Assembly (NCBI GenBank): GCA_034008185.1
Contig: CM067084.1
Coordinates: forward strand, 46,389,099 to 46,453,098
Reading direction: 5' to 3'
DNA from: Gorsachius magnificus
Lineage: Eukaryota; Chordata; Aves; Pelecaniformes; Ardeidae
Length of the DNA: 64,000 nt
Within the stretch, counting starts at the first letter, position 1, and the number at the start of each line of letters is the position of its first letter. Below are positions 25,401 to 38,746 of this stretch, in pieces. Both the position numbers and the translations under genes were made by a program. Under the pieces are notes generated by a model. That model made no database searches. It worked only from the letters and a program-made list of their open reading frames with translations, and was not told the origin of the DNA.

Positions 25401-27769
25401 AAGGTCTTTATGAAGGTATTGCTAGTAGCTTTAAAAATTCAGATGTGAGGACTGTTTGCTAGGAATCATTTATTTAAAAGCATTGTTTTAATAGGTTGTA
25501 AAATTCAGGAGGATATAAATTTTTGAACCATCAGTCATAACAGTGTTCCTTTACATAGGACCTCCAATTTATTCTACTTCTTGTTCCTCTTCTCCACGGT
25601 GCAGCTCAGTGTACTGACTCTGTTCCAGCAGTCAGCCTATTTGTCTACTGATTTCAGAACAATTTACTAGTGTTATTGTTTTTAGAAAGAAGAGCAAACT
25701 GGTTTATAAGAATCAGGGGCATCTGAATATGTCTGCAGGGAAGAGGAACAGTTGTTTAAGCAAGAGGGAGAGTGAACTAGGAGCTGGGAGGAGAGGATTC
25801 TTGAATGTGACTGAGGTGGAGAGGGTTTCTTTATGTAATAAAGTCTGCTTATAAACAATAGAAGTCATGTAAAGTCTGTATTTAAGCATCTTGATAAGCT
25901 TCTTAATCTTTTTCCACCAAAAAATTACAGATTAGTCAGAATTTGAAGGGGAATTTATTGAAATTAGTAGTAGCTTATCTTTCAACACAGACATGTATTA
26001 TAATGAGAAATACAGTGCTAAATTCTTAGGTTAAGCAGAAACTATGAAGAAAAGATATAGTTGTTAATGCTTACTACTGACAATGGAGATGAAGAGTCTG
26101 AATTAGAAATTCAGATTTGAGGATTTTTGCCCCCTAAATTGGAAACATGATGACAGAACCATCAAATGCAAAATAGAGAAAGACTTATTTCACAGCAGCA
26201 TTTGTACAGTGTATTTAAACCTTTAAGTTGTACCAGGTTCTCATGTTTCTTAATAACAGTTTGTGATGATAGTTCATCCAATGGGAAGATTCAAAAACAT
26301 TTCGATGTAGTATAAAATGTTTTTCAGTTGTCCTCAATCAAGGATCTGCCAGGTGATGCAAAATAGACAAGATTTTGTTCCAGCCACTTGAGAGTTGCAG
26401 ATTGATGGGCTTTCCAGTTCAAAATGGCTAAGCTTTCCTGCAAACAGAAAAAAATTTGGAAATCTAGAGCACAACTCTGAATTTTAATTTGTGAGAGTAA
26501 AAATAATAAGGCTAGTTGAATGATAACATACAAGAACTCTTCATATTCAGAGGTCTCACGTGAGAGGACATCTCACTCTACAGACACCAAATGTTTGGTG
26601 GCATAATTATTCTATACATACAAATTGAGGGCGTTAGTTCATGATGGCTCAGTAGAATTTGATGGGAGAGGTTATACAAAAGTATCTGTCATACAGAAGT
26701 TATTACTGTTTTATCATACCACAATGTCAAGAAGCCAAAGTCAGAACCTTCTGCTTTTGTACAAGCACCTGAGAGAATACAGGCCAAATGCTCAAGAGTG
26801 GCAGCAGTAATGACCAGATGCAACACACGTGCAAAGCACAGGTGTGCATTTTATTAGGGTTTTTTTTGTTAGAACTCAGACTTTCCCTCCAACTATCATG
26901 TTTTGTTCTGCCTAGATATCTCAATTAATGTATAACCACCATAACTAAGCAATCTGTCATTTCCTTTTCTCCCCACTTCTGCCTTTTCCTTCCCACCGGA
27001 AGCATGAAATTGAAGTGTGAATGGAAGTACACACAGGGATTTGTGTTAACAGTTAGTAGAAGAGGCAAGTGACTGTAAGGTATCTTCTCCTCCTTTGCAG
27101 CTCTTGCACTTGCTCCTGTGAGAGTAGGAAGAGGACGATGTGATTTCCCCCTTCGTACCCCAGTGGCTTGTGAGAAGGTTGGAAATAACCTGTGAATAAT
27201 GAAAAGACCCTCAGCAAATTAAGTCAGTCCTAGCCAACATCTTGGAAGTACCTCATGTAACTTTCTGGCAGTCCTGCTTTAGTGTCTGCAAAGCACTTCC
27301 CAGCCCTTATTCCATCCCTGCTTTGCCATAGTAATTCCACAAGGGAAACTGCATGTGCTACTGAAATAGAACTTAGCAGCCAAGCTGTCACCTGCCATGT
27401 AATCTACAGCGGTTTAGTTCTGATTATTGGGGAACAAAGGGAGGGGGGAAAAACTTCTAGGGGAGGAGGAAACACATACGTGATGACATGAGATTGAATG
27501 CTTAAAAGCTGTTTGAGCTTCTTTTGGTGAAGTGTAAATATGCTTTTTTTCTCTCCGTCATTCTGAGAACTGGCAAGCCATCCAAATTCCATTCCCTGGA
27601 AACTTTATGGGTATCCACATGCCTTATTTTCATTGTTGTCGTACACATTGTCTAATGAGAACTTTTTATCTCTTACTTCATAATTCTTGATAAATTCAGT
27701 TTTATCATTGTTGTATTGGTATATACAATTTGCCTTCAGGTCTGACACTGGTCCTAAGATGTGTTGCTT

Positions 27770-28740
27770 GAAAAATGAATTTGGACCTGTTTGGTTTGAA
27801 ATAATCGGTGATAATAAATTAAGAATAATAGATCAAACTAGGAGCTGTGTTGAAGAACATCATGGGAATATGCTGTAATCTTGGTTTTATTTAACATCGT
27901 CATTAGTTATATGGATGAAGGAGTAAAAATGGCACTAATAAAATTTCCTAATGATACTAAATAGTGAGAGTTCTTGAGTGCCAACTGGGGACAAAATGTT
28001 AATAGAAAAGGACAAGGAAGGATCATTAATTGTATAGCCTAATATATATATATATATAATATAAAGCCTGTATTCACCTAATAAAGTGAAATTAGAACTG
28101 AAAAATGTAAGCTGGTCTAAGATACAGGATATTCAGAAAAAAAAATGAGAAGAGAGAATTTCAATCAGACATAAATCTGCAACATGGTCTGACTAAAAAG
28201 TACAGTTTGAGCTGGGTATACAAATACATCAGCGAAGAGGGAATCATAGATGTAGCATCAATGGAATATAAGTTTTAATTTGGCCTTCTTGCTTTTTCAA
28301 GGTTCCTATCAAATTCTCTTATTCTAGAATTATTGCTATTTATTTTACTGTTCTGATATATTTGGATGAAAGCAATTAGGGGGTTAGAGGTATTAATATA
28401 GTACATAGTATAGTACATAGCCTAAGCACTGATTAAGTGCTGACAAAGGGAAACCAATAATCTGGGATGGAACAGAGCATGTTGTATACCATATAGAGAT
28501 GCAATTAAAAGCGATAGGATGAAAGTAAGGAAAGATTAGGCACATTATCAGGAGAAACTATCTAACAGTGAACTGTACTAAGATATCTAAGTCTATCCCA
28601 AGGGAAGTGACAGAACATCTGTCACTTTGTAACATGAAATTAAAATTAATAAAAATGTCCGTCATCGCCAAGAACAAACCTATATTTGCTTAGGAGAAGG
28701 TGGACTGGGATAACCTCCTGGAGCTTTTTCAGTAATACCT
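27770..28740 (+). mobile_element. Very old CR1-type LINE relic (sense)
   Basis: A heavily decayed CR1 in the gene's direction. The clearest segment is 27892-27962, which translates to LFNIVISYMDEGVKMALIKF then PNDTK, a recognisable decay of the RT segment LFNI.I.D.D.G...A..KFADDTK. Near 28548-28625 the stretch caggagaaactatctaacag and the following cccaagggaagtgacagaac match the conserved C-terminal/3' portion of the same LINE group, and 28705-28720 (gataacctcctggagc) looks like its 3' region. There is no long open frame. It was found by motif order, so the ends are rough. Confidence 0.65.
28042..28063. repeat. (AT)n microsatellite
   Basis: AT dinucleotide run interrupted once near its end, inside the old CR1 relic. 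Confidence 0.9.
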
Positions 28741-31700
28741 GTGTGCAATTCAAATTACGTATACATGAGTTTGTAGTTTATAACAGAGATTATCGTACTA
28801 AGCTATGGTAAGTGTATTTCATTAGCAATCTGCACGTTGCAAGGCATTGTCTGTTTAAATATAACAGAAAACTACAATTTGTCCTAAAGCCGAGACTTCA
28901 CCCTGAAATTGTCCACACCTTCCAAATTAAATCATTTGCAAAACAGACACTTTCCCTTCCCACTTGCTGGACCGTATTATATCCTGCAAAATTACAAAAT
29001 AAGGTTACTTGTTCTCAGTGAAAACTGCCGATGTCTTCTGGGCATGTGTATACTCATGGAAATGTTTCGTAAGCAAAAATGTTTGATACCCATAAATTCA
29101 AAATGCCTGTGATGCTGAATGAGGTATTTGACAAGCTTTCCGTAAATATGGAGTAAGTTCATGCTATAAAAATACATGCTGAGTTTTTTCTGAGGCTGAA
29201 GACTGTTACATTTCAACCACCGTGTAGCAGTGCTTGCAGGCTTCCTTGGTACAGAAGCACTTAATCTCTTACAGTCAAAAATCAGACAATGCAGGAAGGC
29301 CAATAACAGTACAGATCGACAAATTTATCTGTTCCATGTGCTTGGGGCAAATATAGTTGCTTTAGAAACTTAAAAATTGTGTCTGAATGCTAGCCAATTT
29401 ATTTTTGATCCCTTTTTGATATTTGATTTCAGTTTCAAGAATCCATTTTTTTATCCTCTTTCTTTGGTTTTTAAGCCAAACTTCTGTCAACATTGTTCCC
29501 TTAATGTACAAAAATGTACATTTGTTCAGTTTAATTAAGCATTCAGTCTGTTTGCCAAGAGCAAATTACAGTTCCCCAATCTCACCCTCACCCCTCCAAA
29601 AACAAATTTTGCAAAGTGGTGGGCAATTAGTTCTCATATCTGATTGTTGTAAGTCATGTTTTTCTCTTAAAGATTTTTGTAGTTTTCAATCTCTGTTACT
29701 TAATAGAAGAGCCAAGACCAATTATTTCTCCTCAGATTGTGGCCTGTGTAGCCTTCAAAGAACAGTCTCCCCCACACCTCCTGTATCATTAGCTGCAAAA
29801 TATCTTTCCAAAGATGATTTCGGCCTCTTCACAAATCAAAGGATTCAGAGTGACAAATTATCCATCTTATACTCGAATGCGTGCCAGATGGGACAACCTG
29901 CCAACTGTGTATCGTACTGCGGATATGATCTGATGTAGAGACATTTCCTTCCCTCCTCCCTTCCCCATCAAAAATCATATTACAAAAAATCATGCGAGTT
30001 AAGAAAATCTGTGAAGATAAATGGATTCTGAAATACAGTGAAATATAAAAGCAGAATGTAGTTTTATCGAAGGAAGAAAGCTGCATCCAAATGTCAGATC
30101 ACTTAAACCGAACGAACATGTACCTGGCAGTATAGATGAACATGAGAGTCAAAAATGCATCCCTTCCCTGCTTGTCCATGCTTGCACACACATCATTTCC
30201 TTTGACTAGCTTGATTACAGAACAGACATTCCTAATTGCAAGGTAAGGAGCTTGAATTTAAATTCTGTTGCCGTTTGTTAACAGAAGAACCCTGAAGTCA
30301 CAATCAGGAATGAGATGTACTGCTCTTATGGGGAAAAGTAGGCTCTAACAAATTTATGGTAGAAGTTAATTTGTAATACAGAAAGTAAAAGGAGAAGGAA
30401 ACAGTCACATAGAGAGTTTATTTTCATTATAAATTACAAAGCTGAGGACTTTACCCAGCTACTGCTTAGGCTGACTTCCAGAGGTACAAACAGTGTGCAA
30501 GTGCACAGCAAATAACTTACATCAGGTCAGGATCAGACGCAGGTGTCTCACACCGTCGCATTAAATTCTGTTATTTATGATTTTTCATTATTTTATTTCA
30601 GGGAAAGGTCTAGTATTTTTAACTCTGTACCATGATACAAAACCTTTTTTAAAAAAACCTTATTTAGGAAGAGAGCACTGAAGATCTTACACATGCTCTC
30701 ATTTGTTCATCACTTCGTGACAACAGCCTGAACTTACAGTTCTACAAGCCCTTCTTATCAGCTCTAATGCTCACTGAGCCTTGATAGGTTTGAGAATACA
30801 GAATTCCTTCCAGAAACATAGAATGCATTAAAGGTTGTGAGGTTTTAATAAATTATTGGGGTTTGGTTTTTTGGGTTTTTTTGATTATTTTTTTTTTAAT
30901 CTTCTGGTTTCTTAGTCTTTAGGCTGCTCTCATTGGGTTTTCTTTTTTTCTTAAAAAAAAAGTCATGTTTTTTTCCCAGCTGTGAAAGCTTGGCCAGTCA
31001 TTTCATTTTTCATTTGTTTTGGCTGGATTAAAATTAGTTACATAGTCGTGCTCATTGTAAGGAGCTGGTGCTTTGGAGAGCACCAAACGTCTACCAGCTT
31101 GGCACAAAGTGTATAAATTCAGTAAGGAAAACATGCACTATCCTGTCCTATTGATTGTGGAAAAGTTTCTTCATTCAGCTGGGACTGAGTTTTTAGTTAC
31201 TGTTGAAGAGAAAGAGCTGTGCAAATACATAAAATACCTAATTTATTCCTTAGTTCGGTTGAATGTTGATGATTCTGTGCTTATGAGGAAAGCCAGGTTG
31301 CTGTTGGGTTAAATGTAAGTTGATGGGGGGGTTAATACAGGAGTCAAGTCATTGTAATGCAACTGCAAACTGCACTTGAACTCTGTTCTGGCCAGCTGTA
31401 AGTTGGAGGACGATGTTTTAGTGCTTTAAATGCGCTGCTCACTGGAAGTAAACAGGACTCTCACAAACTCTGCTGGCAGATGCTTGTCGCATTCTTTCAT
31501 AGGAGAAATACTGAGGATTTTGCACTTGAGTCACTAGGCAAAAAATAAATAGATGCACGTTGCATGATTGTGAAAACAGAGCTCATCTCAAAGTTGCTTT
31601 GAAAAGTAAAAGGCTAAACATTCGCCACCTTTAATTTAACAGCCCTTATCTTTTGAAATATTATCAATGATTTTGAAACCTTAAGGACTACACTGAAAAC

Positions 31701-34700
31701 CTAATTTCTCTGCTCTTGTACCTCATACACAAAAGACTTCTCCATTTAATGTCTTTCTGTGTCTGGACATAGCATTGACATGAATTTCTTTTGTCACTAA
31801 CCCATTAGGAGTACACAGGAGTGGTAACCCTACTTTTTAAGGATGCAGGGATCTGACTAGAAGGCACATCAGCCTTCCTCTCTCATGCAAGGCCAAGGAT
31901 TCCTATTGTCAGATGCAGTGGGCATGAAAGCAGCAATTTTACAGCACAAAAACTCCAATAACATTTACTGCGGTTGGCTGAGATTGCAATGCACACAGGC
32001 ACTGCTCAGTCTTGGTTGCTTAAGCACCAGCTTCCCTTGGCTTTTTGCCAGCCTGTGCGCTCCAAAGAGACAAGTCCTTTAAGGGGAAAGAGTTTTCCTT
32101 GTAACTTGCTGTGGGGTAAACAGACCATTCAGGCATAGTTTATTGCATTACATACTTGACTATGCATACTGGAATGTAGCAAAGTAATTGGTGGAATTAT
32201 TTTAATCGTTAGAATTCATAGGTATGAGATACGTTCTCTGAGCCAGGAGGGGGAAAAAAAAAAAGTAAGGATGTTTCTGTCTGCTAAGTTGCTGATCATT
32301 TATTACAAAGGACTAAAAATATTCTCTCCATGGGAATTCTGTATGTTTACACTAGTATCCCTGCTACGGTTACAGAAAACTGAATTAATTTGCTTCTTTA
32401 TTGCTATTCTTCTCTTGAAGATAAATCCCATAACAGTTAGCAGCAAGTTACAGTGTAAAAGAACAGTTCTGTGTATGTAAGAGGATACTTTGTTGTTGTA
32501 AAAAAAAGCCCTTCGGTTTGGAAATACTGGAAGTGCAGGGAACTTGCAAATTGAAAGGAAGTCAGTTACTGTAAATTCTGGTGTCGGTCCCCCTGTCTTT
32601 GTGTTGATACATACTCTGTTTTGCAGCAATCAGCAGTAAACTTGCCCCATCGTTGCCATAACCTGGAGACTCCACATGAAATATTCTTTTAAATAGTATT
32701 TTATGTGCATTTCTTGAAGCTTTAATTTAACACTGCAGTACCTATTCAAACAACATATAATGGAACTTATTTGTACAAAAACATATGTTAGCTGAATATA
32801 CAGATAGACTTGGCTATCACTGAGTACAAAATATCAGCTGCTGCTGTTTGAATCTTTTAGTTCATTCAGAAAGCTTCAAAGAAGGGTAAAGCTTTCCCTT
32901 GATTTTGATGCTAGTAGTTGGCGTAACGGGACTTGTTGTTCTGTTTATTCTTAAATCTAAAGACCACAAGGGTTTTTTGTGGTATGCTTCCTTCTTTCTC
33001 CTCAGTGGTGTCCTACAGTGTGTTCAGGAAAGGTTTAAAATACTGTCTGTGGTATTTCTTGTCTCTGGGTTACTTTCTGGTAGCTTGTTCTCTGTTGAGC
33101 TGCAAAAAGGCAAGGACAGGGGTGACCTTGCACCCTTCTCTCTGTGTACACCAGCATCAAAAATGCTTCAGAAAGCAAGTGAAGCACTCCTAATGAATTG
33201 CGCTTTTGATTCTTTGAATCTGCACAGCAACTCCATAAGGTTTTTACAGCTGGACTCTTGCTGTAATTGCTACTGGGATGAGATGTGCAACATGGGGTTT
33301 TGCAGCTAAGTACTTACATTGTTTTACTGGCCAAAAGTATATAGCATAGTGGGAGCAAGAGACTTCATGAAATTCACACTTGTATATCTTCATGTTCCTC
33401 ACCCGTTTCTGACATGCTGCTGATTTGCCAGCAGGCACTCTAGATGGCGGTGATAAAAACTGAAAAGCTGGAAGATACAGTTTCTTAAAGCAGCAGTAGT
33501 TGCTTGTGATAATGAATGTGTGATAAGTGTCCAAAGATCTGTTTTTCATTAATTAACTTTAAAGTAATTTTACTGGTACTGAAAAATTAGAAAGAAGCAC
33601 TTCACCATTTTAATCTTCTTGACATCAGAATATAAAGTAGTGCTCAGATAAAAAGTATCCGCTGATATTGGTCCCTCATAAGCTTCAGTTGCCAAGTTCT
33701 TTAGATCTTATGTGTCTCCAGTTATGCATCATTTTTGGCATATTTACCTGACTAATTCAAAGATAATATTTCTTTCTCAAGTCTTTATCATGCATTTTTC
33801 AAGAGATACAATATGAAGTTGTTACTTACACCCTGTAACATATAGTTCTCAAAACTCACTGCAGTATTTTTCTTCAGATGTCCTTCCTGATCTATTTCCT
33901 CAAGGCCTTTAATCAGTGGCTTGTAATACCGAATCTTTTTCTGTTTACAGTTTTGTATGAATAACTCAAAATAATTGGCATCAGAATGCTCTGCAGCATC
34001 ATATATGGATCTCTTCCTTACTCAAGTTGGATAATTTATTATTTTAAAAACTAGTCTCGCGTTTAAAAGTCTTTGTTGTCTCCCGTAATTGTAGTGAATT
34101 CTGGCTACTGTGCCTAAGCCGGTAAATCTGGAGGCAGAGAGAGAGGAGGGGTTAGATATTTTTAAAACTCCTTTCTAGCTTCTAAAAAGCCCTCTGGAAT
34201 AAACTGCTTTGCTAGCCTTCTGGGACAGGAGGCCCTGAGGGACATTCCTGGGCAGGGCAGAGAAATCAGCCAATGTACTTGCATCATTTAGAGCCTGAAA
34301 GGGAAATTCTTCCCTCCCCTATTACAGTTATTTATCCTGTTAGCTAGACATTAAAATGGCTAGTGTTGTAGAGAAAGACCAGCAGAATAATAGCCAAGTA
34401 AAACAATACAGCCTTCCCAGGATTATGCAGTTGCTTTCTCATTAGTAATACTCAAATAGATCAAAATTTCTGTTAAAGAAACTTACCCGGAATTTCTTTT
34501 GATTCAATCTTGAACTAGGGATGCAGCTTTGCTTCATTACCATCTAATAATTTTTTATGGTCATGGCCACAAGAGACAGGATTTTTTTTCCCCTTTGTAT
34601 GTGGAAAATTCCTTAAGAGAGTTAAGATGCAAGCTAGTAAAGAACAAAATGCTTAAATGTAAGCATTTTAACCACACATCTCTAGAACTAAGTACCTTGT

Positions 34701-36279
34701 AGTATTAGTTCTGTGCTAGGGAAGTTGGGGAAGCTTCCATACCCTTCATGCATGCATTAGCAGTGTTGATGTTCTTGTATGGTGTTCTGCCACAGATTTA
34801 ATCTGTTCTGTCATATCTTAAAGGAGCAGACAGCAACTGTGTATTTGACACCTGGAATTTTATACTAGCAGGTATTTATGTATGTATTTTGGAGTGATGG
34901 ATAGGATGCTGCTTCCACTAAAAGTTGAAGAAATTTGAAGGCAGAAAGAAAATTGAGGGAATGATTAAAAGAATTTTAGCTTTTTTTTTGTGTATGGTTA
35001 GTAGTATAGAATTTTTTCTCTGACATTGATCCAGAAATAAGAAAATGTGAATACTAAATAGTTTATAAACAATGCACTAACCTTTCGTCTTAGTGATGAT
35101 GGTTAGTGACTCTCAATTTACACAAGTGCAAATAAAGGCTTAATGGCAGAATGAAGTTGTAGATACTGTATGCTTATGTTTCTGGTTCCTGTTACTGTAG
35201 TCCCATGATTACAACTGAACTTAAAGCGTATTTAAAGAAACGTGAAAAGTATACTCCCGTGGTTACAAAGACTTGAACAATTCAGTGGTATCTGCAGAAG
35301 GCCTTTGGGAAAAGCTCTTAAGAGTTATGAAGTATAGGATCCTCAGGATTCAGTGCTCTTTTGCTGCCTCATCAGTGCTGCCCTAGTTCTGTTTGATTCC
35401 TTGGGAGATGTTGAGTAGCAAGGGAAAAAAACAGTAGGAGGTCCAGTATTTCCACCACTCAGAAACATGCTGTCTGCTGACATAAGTATCAGGCAGCTTC
35501 TTTGCCATGATTTCTGCCTCCGAGAGCAAAGTTCTACAGCTGCTTTGTAGGTTAATAATTCTAAAATGGTGCGCTGTGTCCACCACACCGTCTGAATCTC
35601 TGGAGAGAAGGAAGTTGCCCCTTGCCATATCTGTCTGTTAACAGTGACTGAGATCGGAGCAAAGCTAAGTGGTGGTGCATCAAAGCCTCTAGTTTTGAAC
35701 CCACAGAAGGCACTAGTAAATTAGATCCCTTTTTCTTGGTGTATTCATTGTTTACCATAGTATGAATGATGATTTCCATTGCTATATTACTGCTGCGGAG
35801 TGTCAGCAGGCATCATAAGTGCAGTTCCCCCATGTGGAAAAGTAAATGAATGAATAATGGAGACTGCTCATCCACCACCCCATTTAAATTTCTGGTGTTG
35901 TCAAATGTTCCGATCTCTTACGGAGAGGCAGGCGTGAAGCCCCTATTCCACTAGGAGCTTATGCAACTGATTAGGGGACAGTCTTTGCTGATACCGCCCC
36001 TCATCTTGGAAAAATGGACAGGGAGATGTTCTTTCCAGGCTCTTTCTGAGCCTCACTGCTGGTAGCCACCTTGAGGCAAAGCAGGGAAGAGGTAAATGTA
36101 GATGAGAAAGTAGAGGTTGTCCTGGACTCGTCTGTTCTTACCTCTGTCCCTGATGACTCATCTTTTTAATGCTCCTTAAGCAGTCAAAAGTGCTGAGGAA
36201 TGCCATATAGGCAAACGTACAATACAACAGAATCAAACGGGTACGAGGTTTTCCTCCCTGAAGTGATCTGTATGCATGG

Positions 36280-36625
36280 ATGTGATTTTTTTGCCTTTTC
36301 CTTCCCATTCTTTGGAGAGGTTTTGGGTTTTTTTTTTCCTCTTGTTCCATCTTAGTTTTAATCCTTCTCATCCTTTAAGTGTGCTCTTTTAATTTCCTAC
36401 TTTCCCTCTTCTTGCCCTTTCTCCTTTGAAGGCTTCTCTTTCTTATTGATTAAGTCATTTAACCTTTATTAGACCATACCATCCCACTCCATCCCACTTC
36501 CTACTTTCTCTTTCATCCTTTTATTTCTTTTCTAATGGACTCTTTTCATATCATTCTGTCCTTGTTCAGGCTTCCTACCTCCCCTTCCTCATTCCCTTTG
36601 TTGTTCTCTCTATGGGACAGGTATA
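36280..36625. repeat. Pyrimidine-rich low-complexity tract
   Basis: About 350 bp of + strand strongly enriched in C and T (many cttcc, tttctc and ccatccc motifs) with few long purine stretches. A shorter similar tract lies at 45540-45680. No gene is seen in either. Confidence 0.65.
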
Positions 36626-38731
36626 TCTCATGAAAAGGTGCTTTGTTCAGAATGTATCTGCCTTGGGGCAGCTATTTAATGAAAAAATCAGCTTTCCATC
36701 CCATGCTCCTATCCCTCTGAAGCCCTACGCAATAAATGCCAATTACAGTTTTACATAATTAAAATAACTATGTCGTATTTCTTTTTTAATATTGGTGTCT
36801 TCACATTAAAGGAATAGAATGCTATGCAGCATGTATGGTTTTCGAAAGAAAAAATAAAAATTACGCTTCTAATCCATGTTACAGCCCTCATTATCCAGAA
36901 TTTTCTTTAACCCTTCTCTTCTGTTCTGAGAATATTCCAGCCATCTGTAGAAGGGTCAGCAAAAACACAAACATGAACGCTTATGAGAAGTCTAGTTCCT
37001 TTATAATTGGGGATGAAAACTAACATCCTGCCTGCTTCTGATCCCTCTTACGCTCTTGCGGCAGGAAAGCTGTTAGAAGGGATGAAAACTGATCAAAAAA
37101 GCCTGGCAGACTTTTCTCTTGATGGCTGCTGTGGTTATTGGGGGAATTTGCAGTTGCAGAGAGGACAATGAGAGATAAAGATACAGAAAAGTATCGGTCT
37201 CAGGTGGTTTTAACAGTGCAGGAAAATCTTAACCTTTTGGGTGCTGGGCTACTTGTCCTGCTCCAGGGAACTAAGATATTGCTGGATGCCTTAATATCCT
37301 TTTAAGAGGATTAAAAGCAGAAATGAGGGAGATGTTGGTACCCGTAATGGCACTAATTTCCAGAAATGTGACCACTTTTGCTCTAGAGAGTAGCTGATTT
37401 CAGATTTCTCAGTGAGATGCTCCTACTTAACCTGAAATGCCACAGTCTTTAATGTGTGAGTTGATATCAAGTGGCACTTTATGCTCACTGGGCAAAGTTA
37501 ACATCTGGATTTATGCTTTTCCCCAACCATTTTCTCCGTCTCTTTTATTTTCACTTTATACAGCTTTGTATTCCTGCTTGTAATGCACAGTATTGTGCAA
37601 GCGGCTAGATTTTAAGTAGCTAAAGCTAACGGTTGGTGAAGAAATGAATATGTTTTGGAAATAAGGATCTTACTGTTTTCCCCCCAGAATTTTGTTAATG
37701 TTATTAGATGATATTTTAAAAGTCAGATTTTTAACAGACAGAAGTCAGGTTTAGAATTGAAGATTTCTCTTAAGAGACTGATGTCATAGAAGAATTATTG
37801 AAAGCAGTTTTAGGAACTGTGTTCTCTGTAGTGTTTCATGCTCAGGTAGTCCCATTAGATAAAGTATTTTTGTTCAAGAGGTGACAGGCAGTCAGCAAGC
37901 CAGGCTTCAACAGCACCGCTGTATGTAGAAGACTGCTTTTTACATAGGTGGAAGGATCTCAATATTAGAGTGGCATCAGGATATGATTGCAATGGCGGTG
38001 ACATGTTTGTGCCTATGTGTGAGATGAGTGATTAATTGATGGACAGTGGATAAAAGAGTTTAGGTGTGCTGGGAAAACCAGCGTTTTATCTACTGCATGG
38101 AAGCTTTTACAAAAAATTATCATGTGTATACACACACCACTGCCTTGTTGACTCCCACATTGCATGCAAGTGAGATCACACCTGAGGGTCCTTCTGGAAT
38201 GGAGGAGCTATGTATCTCCTCAGAGAAAGCTCAGTACTTAATTTTGCCTAGCAACTAATTCAATAGTTGTGCTCCCAGCACCCTAAGTAGTCATCCAGCA
38301 GCATCTGAGTGGGCCTGACGTGCCTTCTCATCTGCTCTAGGGCGCAGAGTGCCCTCAGCTGCATACTCTCCAAGCAAGAGTATGGCAGCCCTACAAAGCA
38401 GCCCTCTGGTTCTGCTGGTGGTTTCCAGAGGGATTGAGTGGTCAGAGGGAATTAGCTGGCATCGTAACACAGAGCAGATGAATGTCTGTGGCATAGACAA
38501 CCGATTCCAGGATCTCTTCCAATGCTCTAGTAGTGTGGTTGGGAACAGTCTACTTTAAAGGAAAGAAAATACGGGCAGTATAGTTCCGAGGGACCCTGGA
38601 ATGTGGTCAGAAAAAAACCAGAATTGCTCTTTGAAGCAAATTGCAAAAGCCAGGATAGCTGCTTCTTTTGTGTCCTAGGGCCGAAGTTCCTCTTGAGTGC
38701 CTTCGTCCTTCCCTTGTCAGTCTTTTTCCTC

Positions 38732-38746
38732 TTTTTTTTTTTTTTT
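38732..38746. repeat. T15 homopolymer
   Basis: Fifteen T residues inside a wider T/C-rich stretch. An A15 run follows at 38926-38940. Confidence 0.85.

Noticed and set aside
29423..29938. A 171-codon + strand ORF.
   Set aside because: The start is not convincing and the product resembles random AT-rich translation. No family or splice context is seen.
30850..30985. A T-rich stretch with repeated GGTTTTTT-type words, considered as a reversed SINE/LINE tail.
   Set aside because: No element body is found next to it. It looks like ordinary low-complexity intron.
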